64,000 nucleotides of DNA, from the NCBI RefSeq assembly GCF_932276165.1, contig NC_064002.1, forward strand, positions 8,680,001-8,744,000. The letters run 5' to 3'. A program made the translations under genes and the position numbers. This DNA is from Plutella xylostella (lineage: Eukaryota; Arthropoda; Insecta; Lepidoptera; Plutellidae). Each line of letters begins with the position of its first letter. Position 1 is the first letter of the stretch. Positions 12,768-22,959 of this stretch are shown piece by piece. The notes under the pieces were generated by a model. It worked only from the letters and a program-made list of their open reading frames with translations, was not told the origin of the DNA and did not search any database.

Positions 12768-15700
12768 AAATAATTAAATATAATAATTTGATAAGGGTGC
12801 GTTTCCACCATAGAGGTACGAGAATGTGTGACATTTCAGACAATACCTAGAGTGTCCTTCTGTTTGAAAGTGAAATTGACTGTATTAAGGTATAAATTTG
12901 CAATATCAGACACAATAACGCATCCTCTCATCGCGAGGCACTTCAAAGGCTTTTTACCACTGTTAGTTTTTACTTACACTGTGGTATTGATTGTGCTGAT
13001 GTTTTAAGAACTGACATAAATTCGGAGTTGGCGAAACTCTTCTGGAATCATCAAAGGGTTTATAAAAAATATGCTAATAAGAGAACGCGCGTGTTCAAAA
13101 TTATAAAAGTTCATTTCATTATTGGTATTCCTCAGAATACGCAGAAGAAATATGCACAGGCCGTGTACTCGGGCGATGCAATATACATTACGTTGCGAAA
13201 TGCCTACATAGTTCCTACGAGTAGGTACATAACGGGTTTAATATGTAGTTATAAATATACTTGTATATAGGTAAGTTTTGTTAAATTGTTGAGCTCTCGT
13301 TTACCAATATTCTCAGAATATTATTAAAAAAAACACTAGTTCATTTTTAAATTATGTTGCTGTAGGACTGTAGGTACTGCTATATTAAGGATGAAATAAA
13401 CAAATTTGTCAAATACTGGAGGGCACTGACACCTAAATCTCAAGATTTTATCTTACCTTAGGTGTCAGAGCGACTACTTTATTAGAATCCATTGCACCAT
13501 TATAACATAATGTTACCTTATTTTAATAATTACCTAAATTAAGTGCAAATGATTGGTATAATAAATAACTTTTTTTTTTTTTTTTTTTTTTTTATATTCG
13601 AAGAGCAGCTGTTTTCAATATGAATTATAGTGTACACATTATAAATAGTTACCTTCATAGTTTTTGTTGATGTATCAGTCTTGTCTTGTTAATTTTAAAT
13701 TAAAATTCCCTTAATACACACTTATATAGGTACTTTTATTGGTATATTATGAATTATGATATTTTAGCATAATGACATGACATTGAGACGAACCTTCGTA
13801 GCCATATAGGCGAGAATTCCCAAGGATCTTTGCATAAATTGACAATAAATAACTAGTTATAGAACTTTCTGTAGAACCTGACTTTTTCATGATGCTATCT
13901 TACGAATACCTAGAAAATTCACACGCGTATGTAAAAGTATACGAGTGGAAACAATCGTAATTGAGATTTTACAGCCGGCTCAAACCCACGATATCAGCGT
14001 AGTTGGTCCGAAGCGCCTTAACATGGGGGTTCGGGAGGACGGCCTGAATAAAACATCCGGCTGCCTGGCCGTAAACCTTTCATAAATGAACCACTGCACC
14101 TTTACATTAGCTTACAGAATAGAGCTCTTAGAAAAGCTAAAGTGGTTACTGGAAATGTCAATTGTTGGCTTAACATATGCATGGAGATGGTATGAGGCAC
14201 GTAAAGTGTTACGGTTAGCTTACGGCCACAATTTACCTTTACGCTCTAGGGAGTATCTTTGAGTTAACAACACACATTTCGGTCTCGTTTTCTTTGAACA
14301 CGCTTTGTTTGTGTACTCAAATAACACGTCTAATTTAGCCGTATAATACGCGTAAAACTCACAGGTATTCCCATATTTTTGTTTGTTTCAGTAATTTGTG
14401 ACGCTTCGGTACTTAAGTCTGTGATGGACGTACGTGATCGTACATGTTCATATCTTTTGTACATTTTTGAACATGTTAAGTCTTGACTGGGCTTTAACTT
14501 TGCCATTAATCATTACGTCTTAGAGTCGAGACGCCATTATGCTTCGTGTCTAACTTTCGCGTCTCATGAGCCATCTGAGTATGTGTTTTAGACGGAAAAT
14601 TTAGTCTTGAGTACAAACTTACCGACCGATCTGAATTATTAGTTGCCGTTGTAAACCATACCACCATATACGTACACGTTTAAAATATAGGACATGCATT
14701 AAGGTATTAAGTGTTTATTGCAAATTTGTATGTGGTCAGAAATTAATATGCTTAAAATAATATTTAATTTATTATTACGTTCAGTATTAAATTCCAAAAA
14801 CCACTGCAGCGAACAACATTTAAACAGCTCTTATAAATTAGCAAGCCCGGTGTTTGCCGACACAATGCCTCTTAGAGAGTTCTTATTTACGGTAGCATCG
14901 CGTGTGAACACAGCTTATGTATCTGTTAAATTGTCTTTAGCTGCAGTAACTCTTGTTACAACGGAATAAAGTTACTTTCACAGTGGCTGGCAGGTTTGTA
15001 GGGCCCCGGCCCAGGAGTGATAGCGCGAACAAGTGAACAGTAAACTTATCTTACTTATGAAGTATGCACGCTTGTTGGTGATGTAGTGACAGAATTAGGT
15101 GGTAACTGTTTTAATATAATTTGTATTTATATTAGGATTACCTTTTTTCAAAATCAGATCCCGTTGCGATTAAGGCTGTAACATGAGTTTTATTATAATA
15201 TAAATTATTTTGCAATATATTTATATCTTTGTATAATCATATTTTTGAAATATATCATTATATTTTTGTAACTAAACAAACTTTGATTATCTATTATTGT
15301 TGAGCGTTTATAAAATTTATTTACTGTCAATAACAACTATTATACTGTATTATGCACATACTATACTTTCGCGTGGTGTAAAAAAAAAAAATATTTGTAA
15401 TTTTAACTACTTATTTAAACTAATGCAACTGTTCACCACCAGAGATAGCTAATAAAAATTACAGTGCACTTACAAGTAGGAAACTTCCCAAACTGTAAAC
15501 TTGTATTTAAATTATATTCGTGAAAATATATTGCCGTTTTCCCATGTTTGTTTCCTGGAACGTAACGGAATCGTTTCAGGCGTGTCACTTCCACGTTTCC
15601 CTTCTGAATTTAACGAACAATAATTGAAATTAATTTAATATTATGTATTAATTAAATATTCCAGCAGTGCCATCCAGCCACTTCCGTTTTCCTTGAAGGG

Positions 15701-16504
15701 TTATTAATTAATCCGATTCATAATTTAAGAGATTGTTAATGTCAACTTGACGGAATTTTTTCGCAGTCAATTGGATATTGTTGTATCCTCAAAATCTTTC
15801 CCCCAGTGGCTGATTGTACCAAATGGCAGTTCTTCTATCGTACAATTTTATTAAGACCTCGATATTATAATAATATTGTGATTGGTGAGTTTCACCAGGT
15901 CTGCCACTAGATGGCTCCGGGGTGCGCGCTCTACATCGCGGTATGGTTTGGTTTACACGCAACTATAGAAGTGAGCGGGCGCTCTCTGCTCCTCGTGCCT
16001 CAATCTATTGAGTAAGGAAATTATTGGGCCTTGGTAACGCTTGGCTATGCCTTCATTGGCGTCCATATTTTTTAAGGGTACAGGTCGTCCTCTTGAGTCA
16101 TGCACCTACTTTGTGCGTGGTTCGGGTGAAGCGATCTGCCTTTGTAATTTGCTAACTTCAACAATTTACAAACTGATTATTGATTAAAAGCTGCTTCAGC
16201 TTTATATCAATTGTTGATTGTTGTTAATAATTGTAATTACTCTTATACATAATTATGTTGTGTTTTTTAGTTGTGATTTGTGATATAATGGATGGACTAA
16301 AATATACACAACGTAGAAGAACGCGAACTCGGGATGTATCATAAAACCTAATATTCTATGGTGTTGTTGTATTTGTATGTCAAATGCCGTGTTAGTAAAA
16401 AATAACATAGCCAACGTTAAAAACCCCAGACATTCAACAATAACAGTCGCATAACTTTGGAACGGCTAAGCCGATTTTGATAAAAAAAAAACACTCTAAG
16501 TTAC
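12768..16504. other. Unassigned intergenic sequence
   Basis: No gene is recognised. It includes a run of 24 T residues (13570-13593) and a small inverted repeat around CTGACACCTAA / TTAGGTGTCAG (about 13427-13468). A CCACTAGATGGC motif is at 15904-15915. Confidence 0.5.
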
Positions 16505-16640
16505 ATTATTTTTATTTATTTATTTATTTAATCCTTTATTGCACAAATATATAAATAAATGTACAAAGGGTGGACTTAATGCTAAAAGCATTTTCTACCA
16601 GTCAACCCACAGGAAGTACAGGAGAAATTATATTAAAGGT
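16505..16640 (-). repeat. Non-LTR retrotransposon 3' tail, copy B
   Basis: On the - strand it reads GTTGACTGGTAGAAAATGCT, then the AGCATTAAGTCCACCC stem and a TATTTGTGCAATAAAGGATT block ending in AAATA units. It is an inverted relative of the 9970-10078 copy and abuts the SINE that begins at 16696. Confidence 0.65.
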
Positions 16641-16686
16641 GTGCATAAAAAGAGAAAAAAAAAGAAAGAAATTGCAATGTCACTCA

Positions 16687-16964
16687 ATTATCTATGCGGT
16701 GGTAGCTCAGTCGAGTAAGCGCCCGCTTTTCTTTTCACGCCAGAGATGCGGGTTCTAATCCCGGCGCTGACATGTACCAATGAGTTCTTTTAACTTAAGT
16801 ACAATGTATACCATCGCTCTTACGGTGAAGGAAAACATCGTGAGGAAACCTGCATGTCTAGATCTAGCACATCTAGATATGTGAACCCACCAACCCGCAG
16901 TGGACCAGCGAGGTGGGAAATGGTCCAAGCTTAGGAAGGCAGTTTAGACCTTGGGGATATGCAC
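16687..16964 (+). mobile_element. tRNA-derived SINE, 5' part (split by gypsy element)
   Basis: The target duplication ATTATCTAT (16687-16695) is followed by a tRNA-like head: box A region GGTGGTAGCTCAGTCG, box B GGGTTCTAATCCC. Then comes the SINE body (CATCGCTCTTACGGTGAAGG, CATCTAGATATGTGAACCCA). The body stops at GGGGATATGCAC, exactly where the LTR retrotransposon starts, and resumes at 22882. The second target duplication is at 22951-22959. The intact paralogue at 39412-39748 (- strand) shows the uninterrupted sequence. Confidence 0.92.
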
Positions 16965-17096
16965 TGTAAGGGATGGCTTAGGCGAGACAAGTGAAACACG
17001 CGACTGTCCAGTAAATACTCATTTATTTAATAATAAGTTGAGACTTATATTAACTCTGTACCCTACGTCACTACCTGAGTACATATCATCCCTACA
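16965..17096 (-). repeat. 3' LTR
   Basis: This 132-bp terminal repeat matches 22750-22881 at every base. On the - strand it begins TGTAGGGATG and ends CATCCCTTACA, so the ends are imperfect inverted repeats with the usual TG...CA borders. At 132 bp it is short for this type of element. A 221-bp noncoding stretch lies between it and the end of pol, and the purine-rich GATGGGGA just before the LTR is the likely polypurine tract. Confidence 0.95.
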
Positions 17097-17317
17097 TCCC
17101 CATCGGAGGGAAAAAACAAAACATAAAGATTACATATTGTTGTTTTGTTGTATAGCAATACAAATTATAAAAATGTAGATTAATGCGATTACATAATCGG
17201 TTACATAATGTTGAAGATTAAATGAATAACATATAAAAGGTATACATGTAGGTACAACATTACACGAGTACACATTATTAAAATAAACACATGTTATAGA
17301 ATAACTACACTTAATTA

Positions 17318-20300
17318 CTAGGAAGGTAAGTAATACAATTTCGTTCTGTTTTTGTGAATAATTTCTGGTTTACCATTTTTTAATATCTCAACATTCGGTG
17401 ACATATCTCTAATAACTTTATAAGGACCTAAATAGATATTCTGTAATTTATTACCTGTCTCGTTTTTTACTAAAATTAAGTCGTTTGGTTTATATTCTAT
17501 TGGATTTTTGTTACAATCATATTTCTCTTTTCTTGCTAATTTACTATTAATTAAATTTTTTCTAGCCTCGCTTTGTACCGTTTGTAACCTGAACTTTAAC
17601 TCTAGAGGATATGAGTCAACATTGTACAGAGGTTCAACTGTGCCATTGGTTAAATTAGATGGCAAACTGCACTTTTTCCCAAACACCAACTCGAATGGAG
17701 TAAATTTTGTTTCAAAATGTACTGAAGTATTATATGAAAAGCACCAATAAGGAAGCCACGTGCTCCATGCTTCCGGTCTGTTGTCAGTTTGTATGCGTAG
17801 ATAATTTCCTAAACCTTTGTGTGTATTTTCTAACGCACCAATGCTTTGATGATGGTAGGCAGTAGAGTTTAATTTTTTTATTTTTAAAAGTTTACATACC
17901 TCCGTAAATGTTGCTGACATAAATTCGGCCCCTCTGTCGGTTCCGATGGAAATTGGCACCCCGTACTTTAGTAGGAAATTAGTAACAAAACACCTTGCAA
18001 TCTCCGTCGAACTCTTAGTAATCAAGGGAAAAGCTTCCACATATTTTGTTAATTCACATTGTATGGTTAGTATATATGAATATCCATGGCAATCTTTATC
18101 GATAGGACCAACTACATCTAAATAAACTTTTTCGAATGCTGTGTTTGCAGTTGTTGTAATCTCCATAGGCTCTTTTACATAGTGATTCGAATATTTTTGT
18201 TTTTGACATTTGTCACACCTTTTTATGAAATTTTTAATATCATTTTCCATTCCTGCCCAAAAGTAATATTTTCTTATATTATGTAACATTTTCCTTATGC
18301 CTGCGTGGCCACTCGTAGGCAGTAGGTGAAAGTCATTAAGAATTACCCTTTTATCATCTTTATCTTGAATTCTCATAATATCTTTTAATATACAAAGTCG
18401 TGGTCCGGACCATTTTTTTATACTTTTTATTTCGCGCATTAATTTTTCAACAAATATTTTATTTTCATTATTTCGTAAAAAATATATTTCTTTAATATTC
18501 AACTCATCACAAAAATTACTAAGCTCTCTCACAAAAGCGCTTGGCGTCGGTTGTGATCGAGAAGCTAGTTTTATATATATCATATTTTTACTTGAATCAT
18601 AACATAAATAATTGCTCTCTTTATCTATATTTTTTCTTAATCTCAATTCTCGCAAGTAAGTATTATCTATAAATCGAAGCTCTACCGAATCCTGCGGTTT
18701 ATTACACATTTCTACAACTTTCGGTTGATCAGACCGGCAGTCGGTAGGAATAGTAATATCCCGAGAATCCTGAGTCACTTTCCTGCATTGCGCACGCGTC
18801 ATCACATTCATAACTTGCTCATTCAACTCTTTTAACTCTTGTGAACTCACACATATCCTGGATAATGCGTCTGCAGCCGCATTATCTGTTCCTTTCACAT
18901 ATACTACCTCGAAATCGTACTCCTCCAAAGTAAGGCGAAACTTGGTCAACCTACTTGAAGGGTCCTTCATACCAAATAAATATACTAATGGCTTATGATC
19001 CGTAAAAATTTTAAACTTTCGCCCGTACAAATATGGCCTAAAATGTTTCACAGCCCATACAATGGCCAATAATTCCTTTTCAATAATTGGGTAATTTTTT
19101 TCCGCTTTATTTAGTCCTCTACTAGCGAAAGCTACCGGCCTGTTATCTTTATTCGATAACATCGCTCCGAGAGCGTAATTTGATGCGTCAGTCTGTAGTA
19201 AGAACTCATTGTCTTGCGATAAGTCGGGATATTGAAGAATAGGGTGACCAATTATTTTTTCTTTTAACGTTTCGAAAGACTTTTGACAGTTATCATCCCA
19301 CTCGAATACGGCATTTTTCTTACACATTTTATTTAAGTGATATGCTATTTCCGCGAAATTAGGAATAAATTTTCGATAATAGTTGACGAATGCCACAAAT
19401 CTCTTTACTTCATCCGTGTTTTTAGGAATTGGGTAGTTTTTTACAACTGTAATTTTATCAGGATCTGGTAAAATTCCATCAGCTGATACAACATGGCCTA
19501 AATAAAGTATCTCCTTTTTTAGAAAAGTACATTTTGATGGGTTTAATTTAAGGTTCACTTTTCGCAGTCTTTCAAAAATTGCCTGTAAATTTTTATTATG
19601 GTGTTCTAAATTTTTCCCGAAACAAATTAAATCGTCCAAATATATTAGACATTTTTCGTAAGAAAGACCAGACATAGCTATAGACATCATTCTGGAAAAT
19701 GAACTGGGACTTGTCTTTAGACCCATGGGCATCCTAGTCATTTGATACTGCCCAGAGTCGAATGCGGTGTACTTACGACTGTTTGGATCTAGCTCAACAT
19801 TATAATAACTTTGATATAGGTCTAAATGAGAAAAGTATATACTTCCGGATAAAGAATCGAGTATTTCTACAATATTCGGAAGCGGAAATTTATCGTCTTT
19901 TATGCAGTTGTTCAATTTTCGGTAATCTATCACCAATCTCCATTTCTTTTCACCATTGACATCGGTTTTTTTAGGAACCAAAAGTACTGGACTTGACCAC
20001 TCACTCTGACTGGGTTCAATAATCCCTTGTTTCAACATTTCATCAATTTGTTTTTGTTTTTCAGCTTTTTGTGAATATGGTAATCTATACGGCTTAGAAT
20101 AAACGGTATCAGTGCCCGGTTTCAAGTGAATAGTATGTTTATAAATTGGAGTCGTAGTTAATTTATCGCCATTTAAAAAAAATACGTCCGAATATTTTGC
20201 ACATAAATTTTCTATGGAGGCTTGTTCCTCTTTATTTAGGTAATTTAATTTTAATGATGAAAATAATTGTTTTACGCGATTTGCATCAATTTTATTTTCA

Positions 20301-20962
20301 TTAAGAATACAAATGTCGTAATCACAAGCCTTTTGTATACGCGGTTTAATTTCATTTAAGGTCAAGTTATTTTCAGTCGTGTTTAAAATTTGGATCGGTA
20401 TTTGACCGTCAATTGGGGCAACTAGAGAACTAGCAATAAACACCCCTTCCTGAATCTCACTTGCACAAACCAAGCATTCTTCTTTCATATCAATTTTAAG
20501 GAAATGTATAGATTCTGACCTCGCTGGAATATTAAAGTTATTTTGAATTGAAGAATCATTATTCATTATAAGTGGAATGTTGAATATACTTGAATTGTTT
20601 TGAAATGAGATGTATTTGTCTTTGAAATTTAAAACAGCCTTATACTTATTCAGAAAGTCTTGTCCTATTATGCCGTCAGCCTTACAAGGCAGTGTCTCAA
20701 ATACATAAAACACATGCGTCAAAACTTGATCATCGATTAGCAGCGGTAAGTAAATATATCCCATAGCCTGGACTTTGCCACCTACACCATTTATGACGAT
20801 GCTACCTTTATGGATTGGAAGATTATGTTCTCTGACATGTTTATATTTTATTGCCGATATGGAGGCGCCTGTATCTAACAGCCAAGTATAAACATAGTTT
20901 TGGTTAGTGGATAAATTTATATGACAGTTGTCGTTGCAAACATATATATGGTGATTAGTCAC
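17318..20962 (-). CDS. Retrotransposon Pol polyprotein (protease-RT-RNase H-integrase)
   Basis: The frame of about 1,214 residues is open throughout. Counting from the GTG at 20962, the aspartic protease motif DTGAS is at residues 30-34. Reverse transcriptase has the catalytic Asp in HLDLYQSYYN (D381) and YLDD at 441-444. RNase H shows TDAS (591-594), TDHKPL (654-659) and DNAAADALSR (693-702). Integrase has an HHCC zinc site (H879, H886, C916, C919), a D949/D1009/E1045 triad with D-35-E spacing, and a GPY-type tail (LGPYKVI). No ATG lies between the upstream in-frame stop and this start. Pol is in the +1 frame relative to gag and overlaps its end, so expression probably uses +1 frameshifting at TTTTTTCGTGACTAA. 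It copies element RNA and integrates the cDNA. Confidence 0.95.
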   Translation of the reverse strand: MTNHHIYVCNDNCHINLSTNQNYVYTWLLDTGASISAIKYKHVREHNLPIHKGSIVINGVGGKVQAMGYIYLPLLIDDQVLTHVFYVFETLPCKADGIIGQDFLNKYKAVLNFKDKYISFQNNSSIFNIPLIMNNDSSIQNNFNIPARSESIHFLKIDMKEECLVCASEIQEGVFIASSLVAPIDGQIPIQILNTTENNLTLNEIKPRIQKACDYDICILNENKIDANRVKQLFSSLKLNYLNKEEQASIENLCAKYSDVFFLNGDKLTTTPIYKHTIHLKPGTDTVYSKPYRLPYSQKAEKQKQIDEMLKQGIIEPSQSEWSSPVLLVPKKTDVNGEKKWRLVIDYRKLNNCIKDDKFPLPNIVEILDSLSGSIYFSHLDLYQSYYNVELDPNSRKYTAFDSGQYQMTRMPMGLKTSPSSFSRMMSIAMSGLSYEKCLIYLDDLICFGKNLEHHNKNLQAIFERLRKVNLKLNPSKCTFLKKEILYLGHVVSADGILPDPDKITVVKNYPIPKNTDEVKRFVAFVNYYRKFIPNFAEIAYHLNKMCKKNAVFEWDDNCQKSFETLKEKIIGHPILQYPDLSQDNEFLLQTDASNYALGAMLSNKDNRPVAFASRGLNKAEKNYPIIEKELLAIVWAVKHFRPYLYGRKFKIFTDHKPLVYLFGMKDPSSRLTKFRLTLEEYDFEVVYVKGTDNAAADALSRICVSSQELKELNEQVMNVMTRAQCRKVTQDSRDITIPTDCRSDQPKVVEMCNKPQDSVELRFIDNTYLRELRLRKNIDKESNYLCYDSSKNMIYIKLASRSQPTPSAFVRELSNFCDELNIKEIYFLRNNENKIFVEKLMREIKSIKKWSGPRLCILKDIMRIQDKDDKRVILNDFHLLPTSGHAGIRKMLHNIRKYYFWAGMENDIKNFIKRCDKCQKQKYSNHYVKEPMEITTTANTAFEKVYLDVVGPIDKDCHGYSYILTIQCELTKYVEAFPLITKSSTEIARCFVTNFLLKYGVPISIGTDRGAEFMSATFTEVCKLLKIKKLNSTAYHHQSIGALENTHKGLGNYLRIQTDNRPEAWSTWLPYWCFSYNTSVHFETKFTPFELVFGKKCSLPSNLTNGTVEPLYNVDSYPLELKFRLQTVQSEARKNLINSKLARKEKYDCNKNPIEYKPNDLILVKNETGNKLQNIYLGPYKVIRDMSPNVEILKNGKPEIIHKNRTKLYYLPS

Positions 20963-22112
20963 GAAAAAACTGGTTTTCCGGAATGCATTTGGAATTGTTG
21001 TCTGACTCTAAGACATGAATCTGCTCCGGGCGGCGTCCCCTGTTAAAGTAATTATTAGAATTACCTGTGTATCTGCCTCTCCGGGGTCGCATGTAACCTC
21101 GTCCCGATGGTTGTCCTCGCCATCCTCTGCCAGATGAGGTATTAGCATAGCCACGACCTCGATTGGAGTACGCACCTCTTTGTTGATAACTCGACGACGA
21201 GAATGGAGCACCCCTTTGGTTACGGAATGTCCTGGCTCTGAAATTACGGTTATTATTATTTCTCTGTATGGTAAAAAGTTCAGTTGCCTGTGTCGATGGA
21301 GCATCCTCATCAACTGCCGCTTGTATGGCATCTTTTAAAGATGTGTAGTTTCTAGCAGAAATAACAGTACCTAACCTGCGACTACGCAAACCTTCTGCAA
21401 ATTGTTTTATCGCTTGACGTTCGTTCAGTGGCTTTAAAACATCAAAGCTGTTTGAGTTGTTTTCTGATTGAGAAATTGTTAAATCTACAAACATTTCGGA
21501 TAGTTTTTTGCCAAACTCATCAATACTTAAATCATTTTGTTTCAAAGTCATCATTTGTTTTTGAATAGCACTTGCGGACTTCTTAGGAAGTAGCCTTTCC
21601 TTCATATCTTTCAGTAAATCGGATACAGTATCATAATTCTGTTCCAATTTCAGCTTCGCACTTTGGGAAAGTCGGCTTTTTAGTATAAAAGCAATTAAAT
21701 TATTTGTCGATTCTTTTTTCAAAACAGAATTATAATATTCTACCCCGTCTATTAACTGTTTTGTGTTAGAAAGTTCGTCTGTCATAACAGGTAATAAATT
21801 CAGAGCTACCTTTAAATCAAAATCCATTTTTCCACTTGTTTCGTTTTCTTTTTTACACAATAATATAATTTCTTTATATATTTTTTCAAATTTATCAGTA
21901 TCCCTATATATATTTCTTAATGTTTCCTCATCACTTACGACATTTAAGGCACAACTTATTTCATGTAACAAAGCTTCAAACTGCAATTTTAATACATTTG
22001 CCTCAGCTAATTTTTTTTCTAAAATTTCTCCTCTCCTTCTAGTTGATCCTATCTTTATTAAATATGTTTTAACTTTTAATAATTCTTCTATGAACTGTTT
22101 AATACCTTCCAT
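20955..22112 (-). CDS. Retrotransposon Gag-like structural protein with RGG tail
   Basis: The protein is 385 residues from the first ATG (22112); the open frame runs five codons further upstream without an ATG. The first 280 residues or so are charged and helical (LLHEISCALNVVSDEE, ALNLLPVMTDELSN, VLKPLNERQAIKQF), resembling Gag capsid regions of Ty3/gypsy elements. The last quarter is an Arg/Gly/Asn-rich tract (RGRGYANTSSGRGWRG, RGYMRPRRGRY). No CCHC zinc knuckle is present, so RNA binding probably relies on the RGG tract. Its stop codon lies inside the pol overlap. Function as the particle-forming protein is inferred from position and composition. Confidence 0.88.
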   Translation of the reverse strand: MEGIKQFIEELLKVKTYLIKIGSTRRRGEILEKKLAEANVLKLQFEALLHEISCALNVVSDEETLRNIYRDTDKFEKIYKEIILLCKKENETSGKMDFDLKVALNLLPVMTDELSNTKQLIDGVEYYNSVLKKESTNNLIAFILKSRLSQSAKLKLEQNYDTVSDLLKDMKERLLPKKSASAIQKQMMTLKQNDLSIDEFGKKLSEMFVDLTISQSENNSNSFDVLKPLNERQAIKQFAEGLRSRRLGTVISARNYTSLKDAIQAAVDEDAPSTQATELFTIQRNNNNRNFRARTFRNQRGAPFSSSSYQQRGAYSNRGRGYANTSSGRGWRGQPSGRGYMRPRRGRYTGNSNNYFNRGRRPEQIHVLESDNNSKCIPENQFFRD

Positions 22113-22286
22113 AACATAATAGTACAAAATAATAAGAATACCTTACCCTTTACAGTTACAATGATACATAGTATTGAGTAATATGATACGCGACGATAAT
22201 AATTGTCCCGATAGATTTTTATTTTAACGCACTTGGTACTCACTGCACTTTAGAGGCCATATTTTTAATCACTTTTTCTCACTATA

Positions 22287-22607
22287 TCACTGTTTTACGA
22301 AGTGCTGCCGCTTGTAGTCGTCATCATCACCAGCGCCCATGCCAGTGCCCGAAGTGGTTCGCCGCAGTCTCATGCTCTGCGCCGCCGCACGCCGCTCTAT
22401 CTTCTTGTTACAGCTTATATTGATATATCGGCCCAGAAAAAACAATATCACAACAGCCAGCATCAACAGCAGCAGGAACATATACCAGTTCATGTGATTC
22501 AAGTGACCGAGAATATTATTTGATTCTTGGTTCAAAGAATTTTTCAGCCCAACTTGTGTCATGAAGTTATTATTTTCTTGGCGCGGAGGGGGCACGGAAT
22601 TACACAT
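22287..22607 (-). CDS. Small single-pass membrane protein ORF upstream of gag
   Basis: This 106-residue ORF starts at an ATG in good context (AAAATG) between the primer-binding site and gag. Residues 1-40 are polar and Asn/Gln-rich. Residues 41-59 (WYMFLLLLMLAVVILFFLG) form one strong transmembrane helix, followed by a basic segment (NKKIERRAAAQSMRLRR) and a tail with GAGDDDDYKR. The positive-inside rule suggests a lumenal N terminus and cytosolic C terminus. It has no signal peptide cleavage site, fusion peptide or envelope-like ectodomain that I can see. I do not recognise the family. It ends 174 bases before the gag ATG. Function unknown; translation is unproven. Confidence 0.6.
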   Translation of the reverse strand: MCNSVPPPRQENNNFMTQVGLKNSLNQESNNILGHLNHMNWYMFLLLLMLAVVILFFLGRYINISCNKKIERRAAAQSMRLRRTTSGTGMGAGDDDDYKRQHFVKQ

Positions 22608-22731
22608 TTTAGTAATTTTTACACAACACCAACAGTTTTAGAGTTCCTTGCGCGCGCGACACGACGATATAATATATTATGCGATGCATTTTGTCACACT
22701 TATTTTGCACGCGATAACCGAAACGCTGCCA

Positions 22732-22749
22732 AACATGGCAGGGTCGCCA
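22732..22749 (-). promoter_or_regulatory. Primer-binding site of the LTR element
   Basis: Directly after the 5' LTR, the - strand reads TGGCGACCCTGCCATG. It begins TGG, complementary to a tRNA CCA end, as expected for minus-strand cDNA priming. A TGGCGACC start is like the tRNA-Arg primer sites of mdg1/412-type elements, but the exact tRNA is not established here. Confidence 0.75.
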
Positions 22750-22881
22750 TGTAAGGGATGGCTTAGGCGAGACAAGTGAAACACGCGACTGTCCAGTAAA
22801 TACTCATTTATTTAATAATAAGTTGAGACTTATATTAACTCTGTACCCTACGTCACTACCTGAGTACATATCATCCCTACA
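22750..22881 (-). repeat. 5' LTR
   Basis: It is identical to the LTR at 16965-17096. It is expected to contain the element's promoter, acting leftwards. The 4-bp duplication GCAC follows on its outer side. Confidence 0.95.
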
Positions 22882-22959
22882 GCACAAAGGTTCCACCCGA
22901 GAGAGCCAGGTGCAGGTACTTTCACCCCCAGAGAGAATAGAATAGAATACATTATCTAT
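22882..22959 (+). mobile_element. tRNA-derived SINE, 3' part
   Basis: SINE sequence resumes with GCACAAAGGTTCCACCCGAG, continues GAGCCAGGTGCAGGTACTTT and ends in AATAG units (22936-22949). It is followed by the 9-bp target duplication ATTATCTAT at 22951-22959, matching 16687-16695. This proves the SINE came first and the gypsy element landed inside it. Confidence 0.92.

Larger units (their letters stand above)
16965..22881 (-). mobile_element. Full-length Ty3/gypsy LTR retrotransposon (mdg1/412-like)
   Basis: This 5,917-bp element has identical 132-bp LTRs and a 4-bp target duplication GCAC (16961-16964 and 22882-22885). Order on the - strand is 5' LTR, primer-binding site, small membrane ORF, gag, pol (protease, RT, RNase H, integrase), 3' LTR. 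There is no envelope-sized ORF after pol. Identical LTRs and open gag and pol frames indicate a recent insertion that may still be competent. Affinity to the mdg1/412 group is inferred from the RT/RNase H region (YLDD, TDHKPL, DNAAADALSR) and a TGGCGACC-type primer site; a phylogeny would be needed to confirm it. Confidence 0.95.

Noticed and set aside
16696..16770. Possible tRNA gene from A and B boxes
   Set aside because: The same head precedes an identical SINE body at 39412-39748 and the copies have target duplications, so these are SINE promoters.
17097..17317. Envelope gene after pol
   Set aside because: Only 221 bp lie between the pol stop and the 3' LTR, with no ORF of suitable size.
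17508..22119. Plus-strand open frames within the LTR element
   Set aside because: They are antisense shadows of gag and pol with no independent support.
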